From Aquirufa nivalisilvae (lineage in GTDB: Bacteria > Bacteroidota > Bacteroidia > Cytophagales > Spirosomataceae): DNA of 64,000 nt. Every line of letters begins with the position of its first letter. Within the stretch, counting starts at the first letter, position 1. Of this stretch, positions 45,469-54,906 are shown one piece after another. Below the pieces are notes generated by a model. It did not search any database and was not told the DNA's origin. It saw nothing but the letters and a program-made list of their open reading frames with translations. A program made the translations under genes and the position numbers. The stretch is taken from NCBI RefSeq assembly GCF_004307455.1, contig NZ_SEWX01000002.1:310001-374000 (forward strand), given 5' to 3'.

Positions 45469-46332
45469 ATGCGTAAACAACTCATTGGTCTTTTATCAGC
45501 AGTCGTATTTTTGTCTGCATGTAATCAAAACAAAGTCGAGGTGATCGATGGCGTAAAAATTCAATTTCACAGTCATGATGACAAAGCCAAAAAGCTGAAA
45601 GATGGAGACATCATTACTTTTGGATTAGTGATTAAAAATTCAACAGATTCTGTTTTACAGGATACATATAAAGAGGGAAAACCAGGTAAAGGAATGATCC
45701 AAGCTCCTAATAATGCTCCAGGTTCATTCAAAGGTACATTTGAAAACGGTTTACGTTTATTGGCATTAGGAGATAGTGCCACTATTTTGGTTCCTATTGA
45801 TAGCTTAACAAAAAATATTCAAGCGCCACTTCCTCCATTCTTGAAGCCAGGTTCTGATTTGAAATACACAGTGAAGGTATTGAAAGTACAATCTCGTGCT
45901 GAATTTGAAAAGGAAATGGAAAAAGAAGCTGCCGTGAATAAGCAAGCTGCAGCAGGTAAATTAGCTCAAGAGCCAAAAGTGATTGCTGACTATATTGCCA
46001 AATCAGGTAAAACTTTCCAGAAATCTGCTTCAGGTTTGTATTATTCTATTCTAAGCCCAGGTGCTGGTGTAGCTGCTAAAATGGGAGATACTTGGACCGT
46101 AAATTACCGTGGTTCTTTCGTAGATGGAAAGGAATTTGATAAAGGTAGTGCTGCAGAAATGCCATTGGGTCAAATGATCCCAGGTTTTAATGAAGCCTTA
46201 ACTTTATTGAAAAAAGGTGGAAAAGGTGTTTTCGTGATTCCTTCAGCTTTAGGTTATGGAGATCAAGAGCGCGGACCTATTCCTGCGAACTCTGTTTTAG
46301 TATTTGAAGTAGAGTTATTGAACAAAAAATAA
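45469..46332 (+). CDS. FKBP-type peptidyl-prolyl isomerase lipoprotein 1
   Basis: 287 residues. Lipobox LSAC with Cys18. The N-terminal half (about 35-145) resembles a degenerate FKBP fold, then a helical linker, then a canonical FKBP domain (about 185-287) with WTVNYRGSFVDGKEFDKG, GLNEAL-like GFNEALTLLKKGGKGVFVIP and ALGYGDQERGPIPANSVLVFEVELL. It should assist folding of exported proteins from the periplasmic membrane face. Similar lipoproteins include GldI of gliding bacteria, but orthology is not shown. Followed by a terminator. Confidence 0.9.
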   Translation: MRKQLIGLLSAVVFLSACNQNKVEVIDGVKIQFHSHDDKAKKLKDGDIITFGLVIKNSTDSVLQDTYKEGKPGKGMIQAPNNAPGSFKGTFENGLRLLALGDSATILVPIDSLTKNIQAPLPPFLKPGSDLKYTVKVLKVQSRAEFEKEMEKEAAVNKQAAAGKLAQEPKVIADYIAKSGKTFQKSASGLYYSILSPGAGVAAKMGDTWTVNYRGSFVDGKEFDKGSAAEMPLGQMIPGFNEALTLLKKGGKGVFVIPSALGYGDQERGPIPANSVLVFEVELLNKK

Positions 46333-46338
46333 ATTTTT

Positions 46339-46368
46339 AAGGGGATTTCGGTCCCCTTTCTTCTTTAT
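46339..46368 (+). terminator. Rho-independent terminator after FKBP lipoprotein 1
   Basis: AAGGGGA and TCCCCTT form a 7-bp stem with a 6-base loop, followed by T-rich sequence. Confidence 0.7.
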
Positions 46369-46426
46369 TCCATACGAATCCGAAACCTTATTCGTTTAGG
46401 ATGGAATAAAATGAGTGAATTAGTGA

Positions 46427-47305
46427 ATGTATATGATGATGGTCAATCGAATGTTTGTTAGAATTAGTGCTTTTTTGGCTTTGACTTTGGGTTTGGGGGC
46501 TTGCTTAAGCAATGTTGAATTGGTGGATGAGATTAGAGCGAAAGAAAACCAAGCTCAGATTGCTACTTATTTTTCAAAATTGGGACAAAGTCCTGTTGCC
46601 ATGGAAAACGGGGCCTACTACGTCGTTACGAATGCTAATTCGGCTGGTGAGTTAGCGACCAAAGGCGATACGCTTTCAGTGCATTATGAATTTGCAAATT
46701 TGCTAACAGGTCAGGTTTTAGATAGTACCGATCGTAAGTTAAATACACCTTACATTTATCGCTATGGTTTTACCAACCCTGTTTTTAGTCGTTTGATGGC
46801 ATTTATTCGAGAAGGGGAGCAAGCAATCATGGCTTTACCTGGAACAGCTCAGGAATTTCCTGGTCTTCCTGCCTACACCCCTATGAAAGTGACCATTAAG
46901 TCATATAAAGTTCGTAGCCAAGAAGATAATATTAAAGAATTTATTGCCAAAAAAGGCTTTAACGTGACAGAAACTACCACGGAAGGTTTACGATTTATCC
47001 AATTGGTTAAAGGAACAGGTGATTTACCTGCATCAGGGAAAATTGTCAAGATTAAATACACAGGAAGATTCTTAAATGGATATGCTTTTGACGGTAATAT
47101 GTTGAAAACAGATAGTTTATCAGTCACCATTGGAGGAACTCAGACGGTACAAGGTTTCCAAAAAGGAATAGAAAAAATGCGTTTAGGTGAGAAAGCCATT
47201 TTAGTGTTTCCATCCACTTTAGGGTATGGACAAGCAGGTTCAGGGAGTATTCCTGGTTTTACACCTTTGATGTTCGAAGTATATTTAGCCAAAATTAACG
47301 AGTAG
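46427..47305 (+). CDS. FKBP-type peptidyl-prolyl isomerase lipoprotein 2
   Basis: 292 residues from ATG 46427; several in-frame ATGs follow within nine codons, so the exact start is uncertain. Lipobox LGAC with Cys26 in this numbering. The first half has a poor FKBP-like domain (LSVHYEFANLLTGQVLDST); the second half is canonical (VKIKYTGRFLNGYAFDGN, GFQKGIEKMRLGEKAILVFP, LGYGQAGSGSIPGFTPLMFEV). Same two-domain plan as its neighbours, so probably a tandem duplicate. Six bases separate it from lipoprotein 3. Confidence 0.88.
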   Translation: MYMMMVNRMFVRISAFLALTLGLGACLSNVELVDEIRAKENQAQIATYFSKLGQSPVAMENGAYYVVTNANSAGELATKGDTLSVHYEFANLLTGQVLDSTDRKLNTPYIYRYGFTNPVFSRLMAFIREGEQAIMALPGTAQEFPGLPAYTPMKVTIKSYKVRSQEDNIKEFIAKKGFNVTETTTEGLRFIQLVKGTGDLPASGKIVKIKYTGRFLNGYAFDGNMLKTDSLSVTIGGTQTVQGFQKGIEKMRLGEKAILVFPSTLGYGQAGSGSIPGFTPLMFEVYLAKINE

Positions 47306-47310
47306 TTACC

Positions 47311-48207
47311 ATGACCAGAAGTACATTTTACCTAAGTTTTGTTTTAATATTTACGCTTTTCGGATTATCAAGTTGTGATTTTAATGCCATTGATCAGCAG
47401 GTAGAAAACAACGAAAAAGATATTCAAAAATACATTGCAGATAATAAATTAAATGTTCAGAAATCACCTGAAGGGATGTATTATTCCATCTTATCAGCAG
47501 GAACTTCTGGCAAGCAAGCTGCTTATACAGATTTAGTCAAGTATCACTATGTGATGACTTTATTAAATGGATCTAAAGTTGATTCCACCTCCCGATTATT
47601 GAAACAGCCACGTGGCTATGTAACAGGAAGTTTCGAGAGTGTGTTTACGCTTCCTTTGCGTTACATGAAGGAAGGTGATAAAGGGGTATTTATTTTACCA
47701 GCTAGTTTAGCCTTTGGAGGGAGTTCATACGGGAATGGTTTAATCCCAGCCTATTCTGTTATTAAAATTGATATCGAATTGATTTCCGTTCAAACAGAAA
47801 ATCAAGTAATCGAAGAAATGAAGAAAACCTACAATGTCAATAATCCTGAAGTGACAAGTACTGGTTTGATCTTTCAAAAAACGATTTCTAATCCTACAGG
47901 AAAAGCATTGATACCTACTCAATCTTATTTGGTGAATTATACGGGTCGTTTAGGTTTTAGTTATTTAAAATTGGATGCAGCTGGCAAAGTTGTATATGAT
48001 CCTATTTTTGATTCCCGCACTGGTGCTTCCATGTTAGTAGGCGCTGGTCAACTCATTCCAGGTTTTGATGAAGGAATCATGAAGTTAAAAATGGGTGAAA
48101 AAGCGATTGTTATATTACCATCCAAATTGGGATATGGTGCTAATAATCAAGGATCTATTCCAGCCAACTCTCCTTTGTGTTTTGAAATAGAAGTTCCTGT
48201 TCAATAA
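47311..48207 (+). CDS. FKBP-type peptidyl-prolyl isomerase lipoprotein 3
   Basis: 298 residues. Lipobox LSSC with Cys22. Both halves are FKBP-like: the first has VKYHYVMTLLNGSKVDSTS and FGGSSYGNGLIPAYSVIKIDIELI, the second YLVNYTGRLGF, GFDEGIMKLKMGEKAIVILP and LGYGANNQGSIPANSPLCFEIEV. The N-terminal domain is better preserved here than in the other two. Likely co-transcribed with lipoprotein 2 and with rdgB, which starts 5 bp later. Confidence 0.88.
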   Translation: MTRSTFYLSFVLIFTLFGLSSCDFNAIDQQVENNEKDIQKYIADNKLNVQKSPEGMYYSILSAGTSGKQAAYTDLVKYHYVMTLLNGSKVDSTSRLLKQPRGYVTGSFESVFTLPLRYMKEGDKGVFILPASLAFGGSSYGNGLIPAYSVIKIDIELISVQTENQVIEEMKKTYNVNNPEVTSTGLIFQKTISNPTGKALIPTQSYLVNYTGRLGFSYLKLDAAGKVVYDPIFDSRTGASMLVGAGQLIPGFDEGIMKLKMGEKAIVILPSKLGYGANNQGSIPANSPLCFEIEVPVQ

Positions 48208-48211
48208 TTTC

Positions 48212-48811
48212 ATGCTACCTATATTGTACTTAGCAACGCAAAATCTTCACAAAGTAGAAGAGATTAAGGCCTTATTGCATGGTCAATTTGAGGTTAGAAC
48301 AGTACAAGATTTAGGGCTAGAAGAGGAGATTCCAGAAACAGGTTCAACGTTGGAAGAGAATTCCATGTTGAAGGCAAAATTCATTGCAGATCGTTACCAT
48401 GTGACTTGTTTATCAGATGATTCAGGCTTAGAAGTAAAAGCCCTACACGGTGCTCCTGGGGTTTATTCAGCCAGATATGCAGGGGAGCCTAAAAATGACC
48501 TGAACAACCTAAATTTGTTATTGCAGAACCTTCATCATGAAGTAAATAGAAGAGCAAGATTCGTGACAATTTTAACATTTCATGAAAATGGGAAATTTGT
48601 TCAGTTTGAGGGAGAAATAGTAGGGAATATTATCCAAGAAGCTAGAGGAAATGCTGGATTTGGCTATGATCCTGTTTTTCAACCAGAGGGATTAACAAGG
48701 ACATTTGCTGAAATGACCTTGTCAGAAAAAAATCAAATGGCACATCGTGCCCGTGCTTTACAAAAATTTAAAGTATTTGTCGACGAAAATCGAAAATCTC
48801 ACGACAAATAG
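48212..48811 (+). CDS. rdgB: Non-canonical purine NTP pyrophosphatase RdgB/HAM1
   Basis: 199 residues. LYLATQNLHKVEEIKALL at the N-terminus, the substrate loop SDDSGLEVKALHGAPGVYSARYAG and GFGYDPVFQPEGL are all conserved. It removes ITP, dITP and XTP from the nucleotide pool. Starts 5 bp after the third FKBP lipoprotein, so it shares that transcript. Confidence 0.95.
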   Translation: MLPILYLATQNLHKVEEIKALLHGQFEVRTVQDLGLEEEIPETGSTLEENSMLKAKFIADRYHVTCLSDDSGLEVKALHGAPGVYSARYAGEPKNDLNNLNLLLQNLHHEVNRRARFVTILTFHENGKFVQFEGEIVGNIIQEARGNAGFGYDPVFQPEGLTRTFAEMTLSEKNQMAHRARALQKFKVFVDENRKSHDK

Positions 48812-48833
48812 TGGGATTGTTCCAATCAATCTG

Positions 48834-48841
48834 TATTTTTG
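48834..48841 (+). promoter_or_regulatory. -7 element upstream of the DUF5686 gene
   Basis: TATTTTTG matches TAnnTTTG; start near 48847 would give a leader of about 38 bases to ATG 48885. Confidence 0.4.
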
Positions 48842-48884
48842 TTACAGTATCTAATAAGCTTTAACCTTGTTTAATGGTAGATTA

Positions 48885-51407
48885 ATGAATTGGAAAAGTC
48901 GTATTTTTTTGGCTCTACTGATTCTTTTGGTGGGTGTACATTGGGCTTCTGCGCAATATGTGATCAAGGGAAGAGTGACAGATGCTTCTAATGGAGACCC
49001 TGTGCCCTTTGCATCGGTTGGTTTAGTGGGTCTTAATCTGGGTACTACCACCAATTTTCAAGGAGAATATACCTTTCATTCCAAAGTATTAACAGATTCC
49101 CTCTTTGTATCCTTCGTTGGATATAAAAAGCGGGTCAAATTCATCGATAAAAAGAAGGCAGTTCAAGAAGTTGATTTCCAAATGGAACCTGCTCAAAAGG
49201 CCTTGCAAGAGGTTATCGTTTATTCAGGAGAGAATCCCGCCTTTAAGATATTGCGCCAAGTGGTCAAACAACGAGACCTGCATGATCGGAATAAATTATC
49301 CGCTTACGAATATGATTCTTACACCAAAATGGAACTGGATGTAGATAATATTTCGGAGAAATTGAGGAATACGAAAATCATGCGAGAAATTGAATCTTCC
49401 ATTAAGAAGTTTGAGAAAGAAGCCGGTGAAGATGGAAAGCCTGTAATTCCGACATATATCTCTGAATCTATCAGTAAATTCTATTATCGAGAGTCTCCGA
49501 GACGAAAGAAGGAAAAGATTATTAAAACCAACATTAAGGGGGTAGGAGTGCAAGATGGGGGCTTTATTTCCCAATTGGTGGGCGGAAACTTGATTGCGAA
49601 TTATAATTTTTATCAAAATTATGTTCCTTTTTTTGGCAAAGACTTTGCAAGCCCCATTGGAGATAATTGGAAGGGAAACTATAAATATTTTTTAGGTGAT
49701 ACGGTCAATGTTGACGGTCATGTGTGTTTTCAATTGGATTTTGACCCTAAAAATCCTCTAGACCTCGTTTTCACAGGTCAAATGTGGATTGATACTACCA
49801 GCTTTGCTTTGGTTCAAATTGATGCCGCTATTGATAAACAGGCGAATTTGAATTTCATCGATAAGATTAAAATTTCTCAAGAGTTAGAGCAAGTTGCCGA
49901 TGGAGCATGGTTACCTTCTCGAACCCGTTTTTTGATTGATATTGAAGAGTTGACCAAAGGTTCTGCTGGGATGCTATTGAAGATGTATATTTCCAATAAA
50001 GGTTTTATCGTCAATAAGCCCAAAGCTGTAGAGTTTTATGATTTGACATCTGAGGTGGCAGAAGATGCGAAAGAGCCTGATCCAGAATATTGGAAACATG
50101 CTAGATATGAGCCATTGAGTCGACAAGATCTAACAGCCTTTGCTTTGATCGATTCTGTGAAGAATTTACCCATCGTTCGAACTTATGTTGAAATTGCTGA
50201 GATAGCTTTGAGTGGCTATAAGAAGTTTAACGACATTGAAGTGGGGCCTTATTTGAGCAGTATAGCGGTCAATAGACTGGAGGGAGCTCGATTTAGGTTA
50301 GGATTTAGAACCAATTCTAATTTCGACAAGCATTGGATTTTACGTGGAAATGTAGGATTTGGTACCAGAGATTTAGTGCCCAAATATTCGATTGAAGTCA
50401 ATTATCTATTCTCGAAGGCCAAATGGACCATTGCTGGTTTGCGACATTCTTATGATATAGAACGAGTCGGTTTAACGCCTGAATTGATTGGAGATAATCG
50501 ACTGTTTTATGCATTCACCCGTTGGGGAGCTTTTTCTGGAGCTTTTTTCAGGAGAGAAAGTGAAGCATTTTTTAGCACAGAAGTTACCAAAGGCTTGAGT
50601 TTTACGGCTCAAATGAACACGCGTTCTTTTGATCCATTATTTAGATTTCAATATCGTTTAAATCCAGAGTTAGGTAATGCCTCACCTGTGCAAGATTATT
50701 ATCAGGAGTCATTCGTTACATTAGAAGCTAGATTTGCCAAAGGAGAGACCTTCATTATGAATGGTAATGAACGCATCACCTTAGCCACCAAGCGTATTCC
50801 TGTCGTTACTTTCCGCTACCAGCGAGGATTTAAAGGATTTTTAGGTGGAGATTTTGATTATGAACGTTTTACCTTGAAGGCATACCAGACTTTTAGGGTT
50901 GGAACATTTGGTCGATCTGATTATACGCTATCTATGGGATATACTCCTTCCAATTTGCCTGCGCCTTTATTATTCCCTCATTTAGGGAATGAGACGCTGT
51001 TTTTTGTGCGCAGTGCTTATTCTACCATGAATTATTTTGAGTTTGTCAGTGACCAGTTTATTTCCTTACAATACAATCATAATTTTGAAGGTTTATTGTT
51101 CAATCGAATTCCTCTAATTAAGAAATTGAAATGGAGATTTATTGCCAGTGGAAATTTATTGTGGGGTAGCCAAAGAAAAGAAAATAGAGACATCATGAAG
51201 GATGTGAATAATCCGTTGAAGTCAAAGTTTTTAGACATGTATTCTTTCGATTCGTTAAATCCTAATGTACCCTATGCGGAAGTAGGTTATGGGATCGATA
51301 ATATTTTTAAGTTATTTAGGATTCAGGCCTTTCATCGACTGTCATATATGGATCACGGTTCGCCGAAAGCTTTTCGCTTGATGGCCTCCGTTAATTTCTC
51401 ATTTTAG
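48885..51407 (+). CDS. DUF5686 outer-membrane protein with carboxypeptidase-like regulatory domain
   Basis: 840 residues from ATG 48885 (an upstream TTG would add six). Signal peptide ends near ASAQ. Residues about 22-110 form a carboxypeptidase D regulatory-like domain (GRVTDASNGDPVPFASVGL, VSFVGYKKR), common at the start of TonB-dependent receptors and related proteins. The remainder matches DUF5686, with an aromatic, beta-strand-rich C-terminal half that ends MASVNFSF, consistent with a beta-barrel ending in Phe. Function is unknown. It starts its own transcript after rdgB. Confidence 0.85.
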   Translation: MNWKSRIFLALLILLVGVHWASAQYVIKGRVTDASNGDPVPFASVGLVGLNLGTTTNFQGEYTFHSKVLTDSLFVSFVGYKKRVKFIDKKKAVQEVDFQMEPAQKALQEVIVYSGENPAFKILRQVVKQRDLHDRNKLSAYEYDSYTKMELDVDNISEKLRNTKIMREIESSIKKFEKEAGEDGKPVIPTYISESISKFYYRESPRRKKEKIIKTNIKGVGVQDGGFISQLVGGNLIANYNFYQNYVPFFGKDFASPIGDNWKGNYKYFLGDTVNVDGHVCFQLDFDPKNPLDLVFTGQMWIDTTSFALVQIDAAIDKQANLNFIDKIKISQELEQVADGAWLPSRTRFLIDIEELTKGSAGMLLKMYISNKGFIVNKPKAVEFYDLTSEVAEDAKEPDPEYWKHARYEPLSRQDLTAFALIDSVKNLPIVRTYVEIAEIALSGYKKFNDIEVGPYLSSIAVNRLEGARFRLGFRTNSNFDKHWILRGNVGFGTRDLVPKYSIEVNYLFSKAKWTIAGLRHSYDIERVGLTPELIGDNRLFYAFTRWGAFSGAFFRRESEAFFSTEVTKGLSFTAQMNTRSFDPLFRFQYRLNPELGNASPVQDYYQESFVTLEARFAKGETFIMNGNERITLATKRIPVVTFRYQRGFKGFLGGDFDYERFTLKAYQTFRVGTFGRSDYTLSMGYTPSNLPAPLLFPHLGNETLFFVRSAYSTMNYFEFVSDQFISLQYNHNFEGLLFNRIPLIKKLKWRFIASGNLLWGSQRKENRDIMKDVNNPLKSKFLDMYSFDSLNPNVPYAEVGYGIDNIFKLFRIQAFHRLSYMDHGSPKAFRLMASVNFSF

Positions 51408-51467
51408 GCTTTTTTGGTATATTATGAAGATGAAAATTTAAACATTTCAAGAATGTTTTTAATCTTC

Positions 51468-51498
51468 TTGATTTTGGCTTTTAGCCCCCCTATATTTG
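51468..51498 (+). promoter_or_regulatory. Promoter of plsY
   Basis: TTG (51468-51470), a 20-bp spacer, TATATTTG (51491-51498). The start near 51504 lies about 16 bases before ATG 51520 and excludes the upstream TTG start at 51496. Confidence 0.6.
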
Positions 51499-51519
51499 GG
51501 TTCAGCGCCTTTCTATATT

Positions 51520-52185
51520 ATGGTGACCTTTAATATTATTATGATTTTAATTCTCATTGGGCTTTGTTTGTTGAGCTATATTTTAGGCTCAATTCCAACA
51601 GCCATTTGGTATGGTGAAGCCTATCATGGGGTGGACATACGTACCTTGGGAAGTGGGAATGCTGGAGCAACCAATACCTTTCGTGTATTGGGTAAAAAGG
51701 CAGGAAGCATCGTGTTATTTGTGGATGCTTTTAAAGGTTTTTTAGCAACGTCACTTTCTACATTTCTATTTTATCTTCATTTAATTGATTGGCAAACCTG
51801 CGTATCCCTAAAGATTGTATTTGGGTTTTTAGCTGTATTGGGTCATTTATTACCAGTTTTTTGTGATTTTAAAGGTGGAAAAGGGGTAGCTACATTGATG
51901 GGGATGGTTTTAGCCTTACATCCTGAGGCTGCTTTGGTCAGTATAGCCGTTTTTTTATTGGTATTTTACTTATCAAATTTCGTCTCTTTAGGATCGATGG
52001 TGGCTTCACTCATGTTTCCATTTTTGATGGTATTTAAAGTCTTTGGAGATGAATTTCCAATTTTGATTTATTTCGGTTTTATCGTTGCCTTCTTAGTGAT
52101 ATTTATGCACCGTAAAAATATTGCCCGCATTCTTCAGGGCACTGAAAATCGAATGTATCTAATCCCTCGAAAGAAACAATCCTAA
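51520..52185 (+). CDS. plsY: Glycerol-3-phosphate acyltransferase PlsY
   Basis: 221 residues from ATG 51520. Five to six membrane helices and the three conserved loops: GSIPTAIWYG with GSGNAGATNTFRVLGKKAG, GHLLPVFCDFKGGKGVAT and the terminal HRKNIARILQGTENR. PlsY uses the acyl-phosphate made by PlsX (39.7 kb) to acylate glycerol-3-phosphate, the first step of phospholipid synthesis. Own promoter; followed by a separate M20 peptidase gene. Confidence 0.95.
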   Translation: MVTFNIIMILILIGLCLLSYILGSIPTAIWYGEAYHGVDIRTLGSGNAGATNTFRVLGKKAGSIVLFVDAFKGFLATSLSTFLFYLHLIDWQTCVSLKIVFGFLAVLGHLLPVFCDFKGGKGVATLMGMVLALHPEAALVSIAVFLLVFYLSNFVSLGSMVASLMFPFLMVFKVFGDEFPILIYFGFIVAFLVIFMHRKNIARILQGTENRMYLIPRKKQS

Positions 52186-52197
52186 GTCGTTTTTTTT

Positions 52198-52205
52198 TAT
52201 CTTTG
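52198..52205 (+). promoter_or_regulatory. -7 element upstream of the M20 dipeptidase
   Basis: TATCTTTG matches TAnnTTTG, about 35 bases before ATG 52240. No -33 TTG at the expected distance. Confidence 0.4.
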
Positions 52206-52239
52206 TGCGTGAATGATTTAATCCCATTCGCCTCTCAAT

Positions 52240-53613
52240 ATGAAAAAAACACAAGCTTATATTCAAGCTAATCAACCACGTTTTTTAGAAGAATTACTCG
52301 ATTTATTACGTATTCCTTCCATTTCTGCGGATCCTGCTTATGCAGGTGATGTACGAAGAGCGGCGGAATTCATAGCTAATAATTTACGTCAATCTGGAGC
52401 TGAGCAGGTTCGCCTCGAAGAAACGGCTGGTTTTCCTGTGGTTTATGGAGAGAAGATTATTGATCCAAAAGCTCCTACGGTGTTGGTATATGGACATTAT
52501 GATGTTCAACCAGCCGATCCTTTGGAATTATGGGAAAGTCCGCCATTTGAGCCTGTCATCAAAGATGAAATAATTTATGCCCGTGGATCATGTGACGACA
52601 AAGGTCAGGTTTTCATGCATATAAAGGCCTTTGAAGCCATGTTGGCTACCAACAGCTTACCTTGTAATATCAAGTTTATGATAGAAGGGGAAGAAGAGAT
52701 CGGGTCCAATAACTTGGCCATATTTGTGGCTAATAACAAAGACTTACTCCAAGCCGATGTTATTTTGATTTCAGATACAGCCATTATAGCCAATGATATC
52801 CCGTCTATCGATGTGGGATTAAGAGGCTTAAGTTATTTGGAAGTTACGGTACAGGGACCAAATCGTGATTTGCATTCTGGGGTATACGGAGGAGCAGTGG
52901 CTAATCCCATCAATATATTGTGTGAGATGATTGCCTCGATGCACGATGAATTTAATCAAATTACCATACCTGGATTTTATGAGGCTGTTCAAGAGTTAAG
53001 TGCCTCTGACAGGGCGGCTATGGCTCAGACCCCTTTTGATTTAGATGCCTACCAAAAGGACTTGGGCATCGCCTCGGTACATGGAGAAAAAGGATATTCA
53101 ACCTTAGAACGTGCTTCTATACGTCCGACTTTGGATGTTAACGGTATTTGGGGTGGCTATATTGGAGAAGGAGCTAAAACGGTATTGCCATCTTTGGCTC
53201 ATGCCAAGATTTCTATGCGTTTGGTACCGAATCAAAGTTCAGAGAAGATTACCCAATTATTTACGGATCATTTTAAGTCCATTGCACCTAAAGGAGTTAA
53301 AGTAACTATAACACCGCATCATGGAGGTGAGGCATATGTGATGCCAACAGATACGATTGCCTATCAAGCGGCATCGAAAGCCTTGGCAGAGACATTTGGG
53401 AAAGAGCCTGTACCTACTAGAGGAGGAGGAAGTATTCCTGTACCTACTGTTTTTGAAAAAGAATTGGGAATTAAATCGGTTTTGATGGGTTTTGGTTTAG
53501 ATTCGGATGCTATTCATTCGCCCAATGAACATTTTGGATTGTTTAATTTTTATAAAGGGATTGAAACGATACCTCATTTTTTTAAGCACTTTTACGCACT
53601 TTCTACAAAATAA
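52240..53613 (+). CDS. M20 family dipeptidase
   Basis: 457 residues. Zinc-site motifs are complete: YGHYDVQPADP (His and Asp), SCDDKGQV (bridging Asp), and EGEEEIGSNN (catalytic Glu pair), with HSPNEHFGL as the late His. A lid domain occupies about 200-360. This arrangement fits carnosinase-like/CNDP dipeptidases. It shares a TAATG overlap of one base with murQ, which suggests recycling of cell-wall or dietary peptides. Confidence 0.93.
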   Translation: MKKTQAYIQANQPRFLEELLDLLRIPSISADPAYAGDVRRAAEFIANNLRQSGAEQVRLEETAGFPVVYGEKIIDPKAPTVLVYGHYDVQPADPLELWESPPFEPVIKDEIIYARGSCDDKGQVFMHIKAFEAMLATNSLPCNIKFMIEGEEEIGSNNLAIFVANNKDLLQADVILISDTAIIANDIPSIDVGLRGLSYLEVTVQGPNRDLHSGVYGGAVANPINILCEMIASMHDEFNQITIPGFYEAVQELSASDRAAMAQTPFDLDAYQKDLGIASVHGEKGYSTLERASIRPTLDVNGIWGGYIGEGAKTVLPSLAHAKISMRLVPNQSSEKITQLFTDHFKSIAPKGVKVTITPHHGGEAYVMPTDTIAYQAASKALAETFGKEPVPTRGGGSIPVPTVFEKELGIKSVLMGFGLDSDAIHSPNEHFGLFNFYKGIETIPHFFKHFYALSTK

Positions 53614-54440
53614 TGGCAGAGAATTTAAGTAAGCTAGCAACTGAGTCTGACTCTAATTATTTGGATTTGGATAAACAGTCCGTGGAAACGATTCTACGAC
53701 AAATCAATGCTGAAGATAAAACTGTTCCATATTCGGTGGAAAAGGTAATTCCTCAAATTGAAAAATTGGTTGGGCAAATTGTGTCCCGCATGGAAAAGGG
53801 GGGAAGGCTATTTTATATTGGTGCTGGAACTAGTGGTAGATTGGGCGTGGTAGATGCTTCTGAGTGTCCGCCTACATATGGTGTACCTCATAACTGGGTA
53901 ATAGGATTAATTGCAGGAGGAGATGGAGCCATTCGTAAGGCTGTGGAAAATGCGGAAGATGATGAACAGCAGGCTTGGTTGGATATGAAGGCCTATGATA
54001 TTGATCAAAATGATGTGGTGATAGGTATTGCAGCATCAGGTAGAACACCCTACGTTATTGGAGGTTTGCGTGATGCTAATGCGCATGGTGTTTTAACAGG
54101 CTGTATTGTTTGTAATGAAGGAAGTGCTATTGCCCAAGTGGCCCAATATCCAATTGAAGTGGTGGTAGGTCCTGAATATGTCACTGGTAGTACCCGAATG
54201 AAATCTGGAACGGCGCAGAAATTAGTGTTGAATATGATTTCTACTGCTGTGATGATTCGCCTGGGACGAGTTCGAGGAAATAAAATGGTGGATATGGCGT
54301 TAAGTAACCACAAATTGGTTTTAAGAGCAATCCGTATGGTGAAGGAAGCCACGGGAGTTTCAGAAGAAAAAGCTTCGGAATTATTGGATCAACATGGAAG
54401 TGTAAGAGCAGCTGTGGATGCATTTCATGCTTCTATTTAA
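53613..54440 (+). CDS. murQ: N-acetylmuramic acid 6-phosphate etherase
   Basis: 275 residues. The SIS domain has IGAGTSGRLGVVDASECPPTYG split over two loops and TGSTRMKSGTAQKLVLNM. It cleaves the lactyl ether of MurNAc-6-P to give GlcNAc-6-P, a peptidoglycan recycling step. The start ATG overlaps the M20 stop. No MurNAc kinase (AnmK) or permease is adjacent. Confidence 0.95.
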   Translation: MAENLSKLATESDSNYLDLDKQSVETILRQINAEDKTVPYSVEKVIPQIEKLVGQIVSRMEKGGRLFYIGAGTSGRLGVVDASECPPTYGVPHNWVIGLIAGGDGAIRKAVENAEDDEQQAWLDMKAYDIDQNDVVIGIAASGRTPYVIGGLRDANAHGVLTGCIVCNEGSAIAQVAQYPIEVVVGPEYVTGSTRMKSGTAQKLVLNMISTAVMIRLGRVRGNKMVDMALSNHKLVLRAIRMVKEATGVSEEKASELLDQHGSVRAAVDAFHASI

Positions 54441-54524
54441 TAAAAAGGGAGAAATATGCGCAAGAGCATATAGAAAATAACGTATTAATCCCTTATTTTG
54501 TGAACAATTAAACATTCAATCAAA

Positions 54525-54851
54525 ATGAAAAAAATATCAAAATTTATTTTGGCTGTAACTTTAGGAACATTTGCATTTGGATTTCAGGCCAATGCGGAAG
54601 ATTTTCCTGCTGATATTAAGCCATTAATGCAAAAATATACTTGCTTTGCTTGCCATAAGGTAGATGCTCGTTTAGTGGGTCCGGCTTATACGGATGTTGC
54701 TAAGAAAAAGTATAGCAATGCAAAAATTGTAGAATTAATTGCGAATCCAAAGCCTGAGAACTGGCCTGGTTACCCACCAATGATGGCATTGAAAAATGTG
54801 CCAAAGGCGGATGCCATGAAGATTGCTTCTTGGATCAACTCTTTGAAATAA
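54525..54851 (+). CDS. Small exported c-type cytochrome
   Basis: 108 residues with a signal peptide ending near ANAED. The single haem motif is CFACH (Cys40, Cys43, His44), with a likely axial Met in YPPMMAL (Met86 or Met87). It is a class I cytochrome c of about 8-9 kDa after processing, probably carrying electrons in the periplasm. Followed by a bidirectional terminator. Confidence 0.92.
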   Translation: MKKISKFILAVTLGTFAFGFQANAEDFPADIKPLMQKYTCFACHKVDARLVGPAYTDVAKKKYSNAKIVELIANPKPENWPGYPPMMALKNVPKADAMKIASWINSLK

Positions 54852-54853
54852 AT

Positions 54854-54886
54854 AAAAAAATCCCGAATTAATCGGGATTTTTTTAT
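54854..54886. terminator. Bidirectional Rho-independent terminator
   Basis: AAATCCCGA and TCGGGATTT form a 9-bp stem with loop ATTA, flanked by A7 and T7. It serves the cytochrome gene and the convergent DUF5606 gene. Confidence 0.9.
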
Positions 54887-54906
54887 GTCATTATTTGTGA
54901 AGCGAC

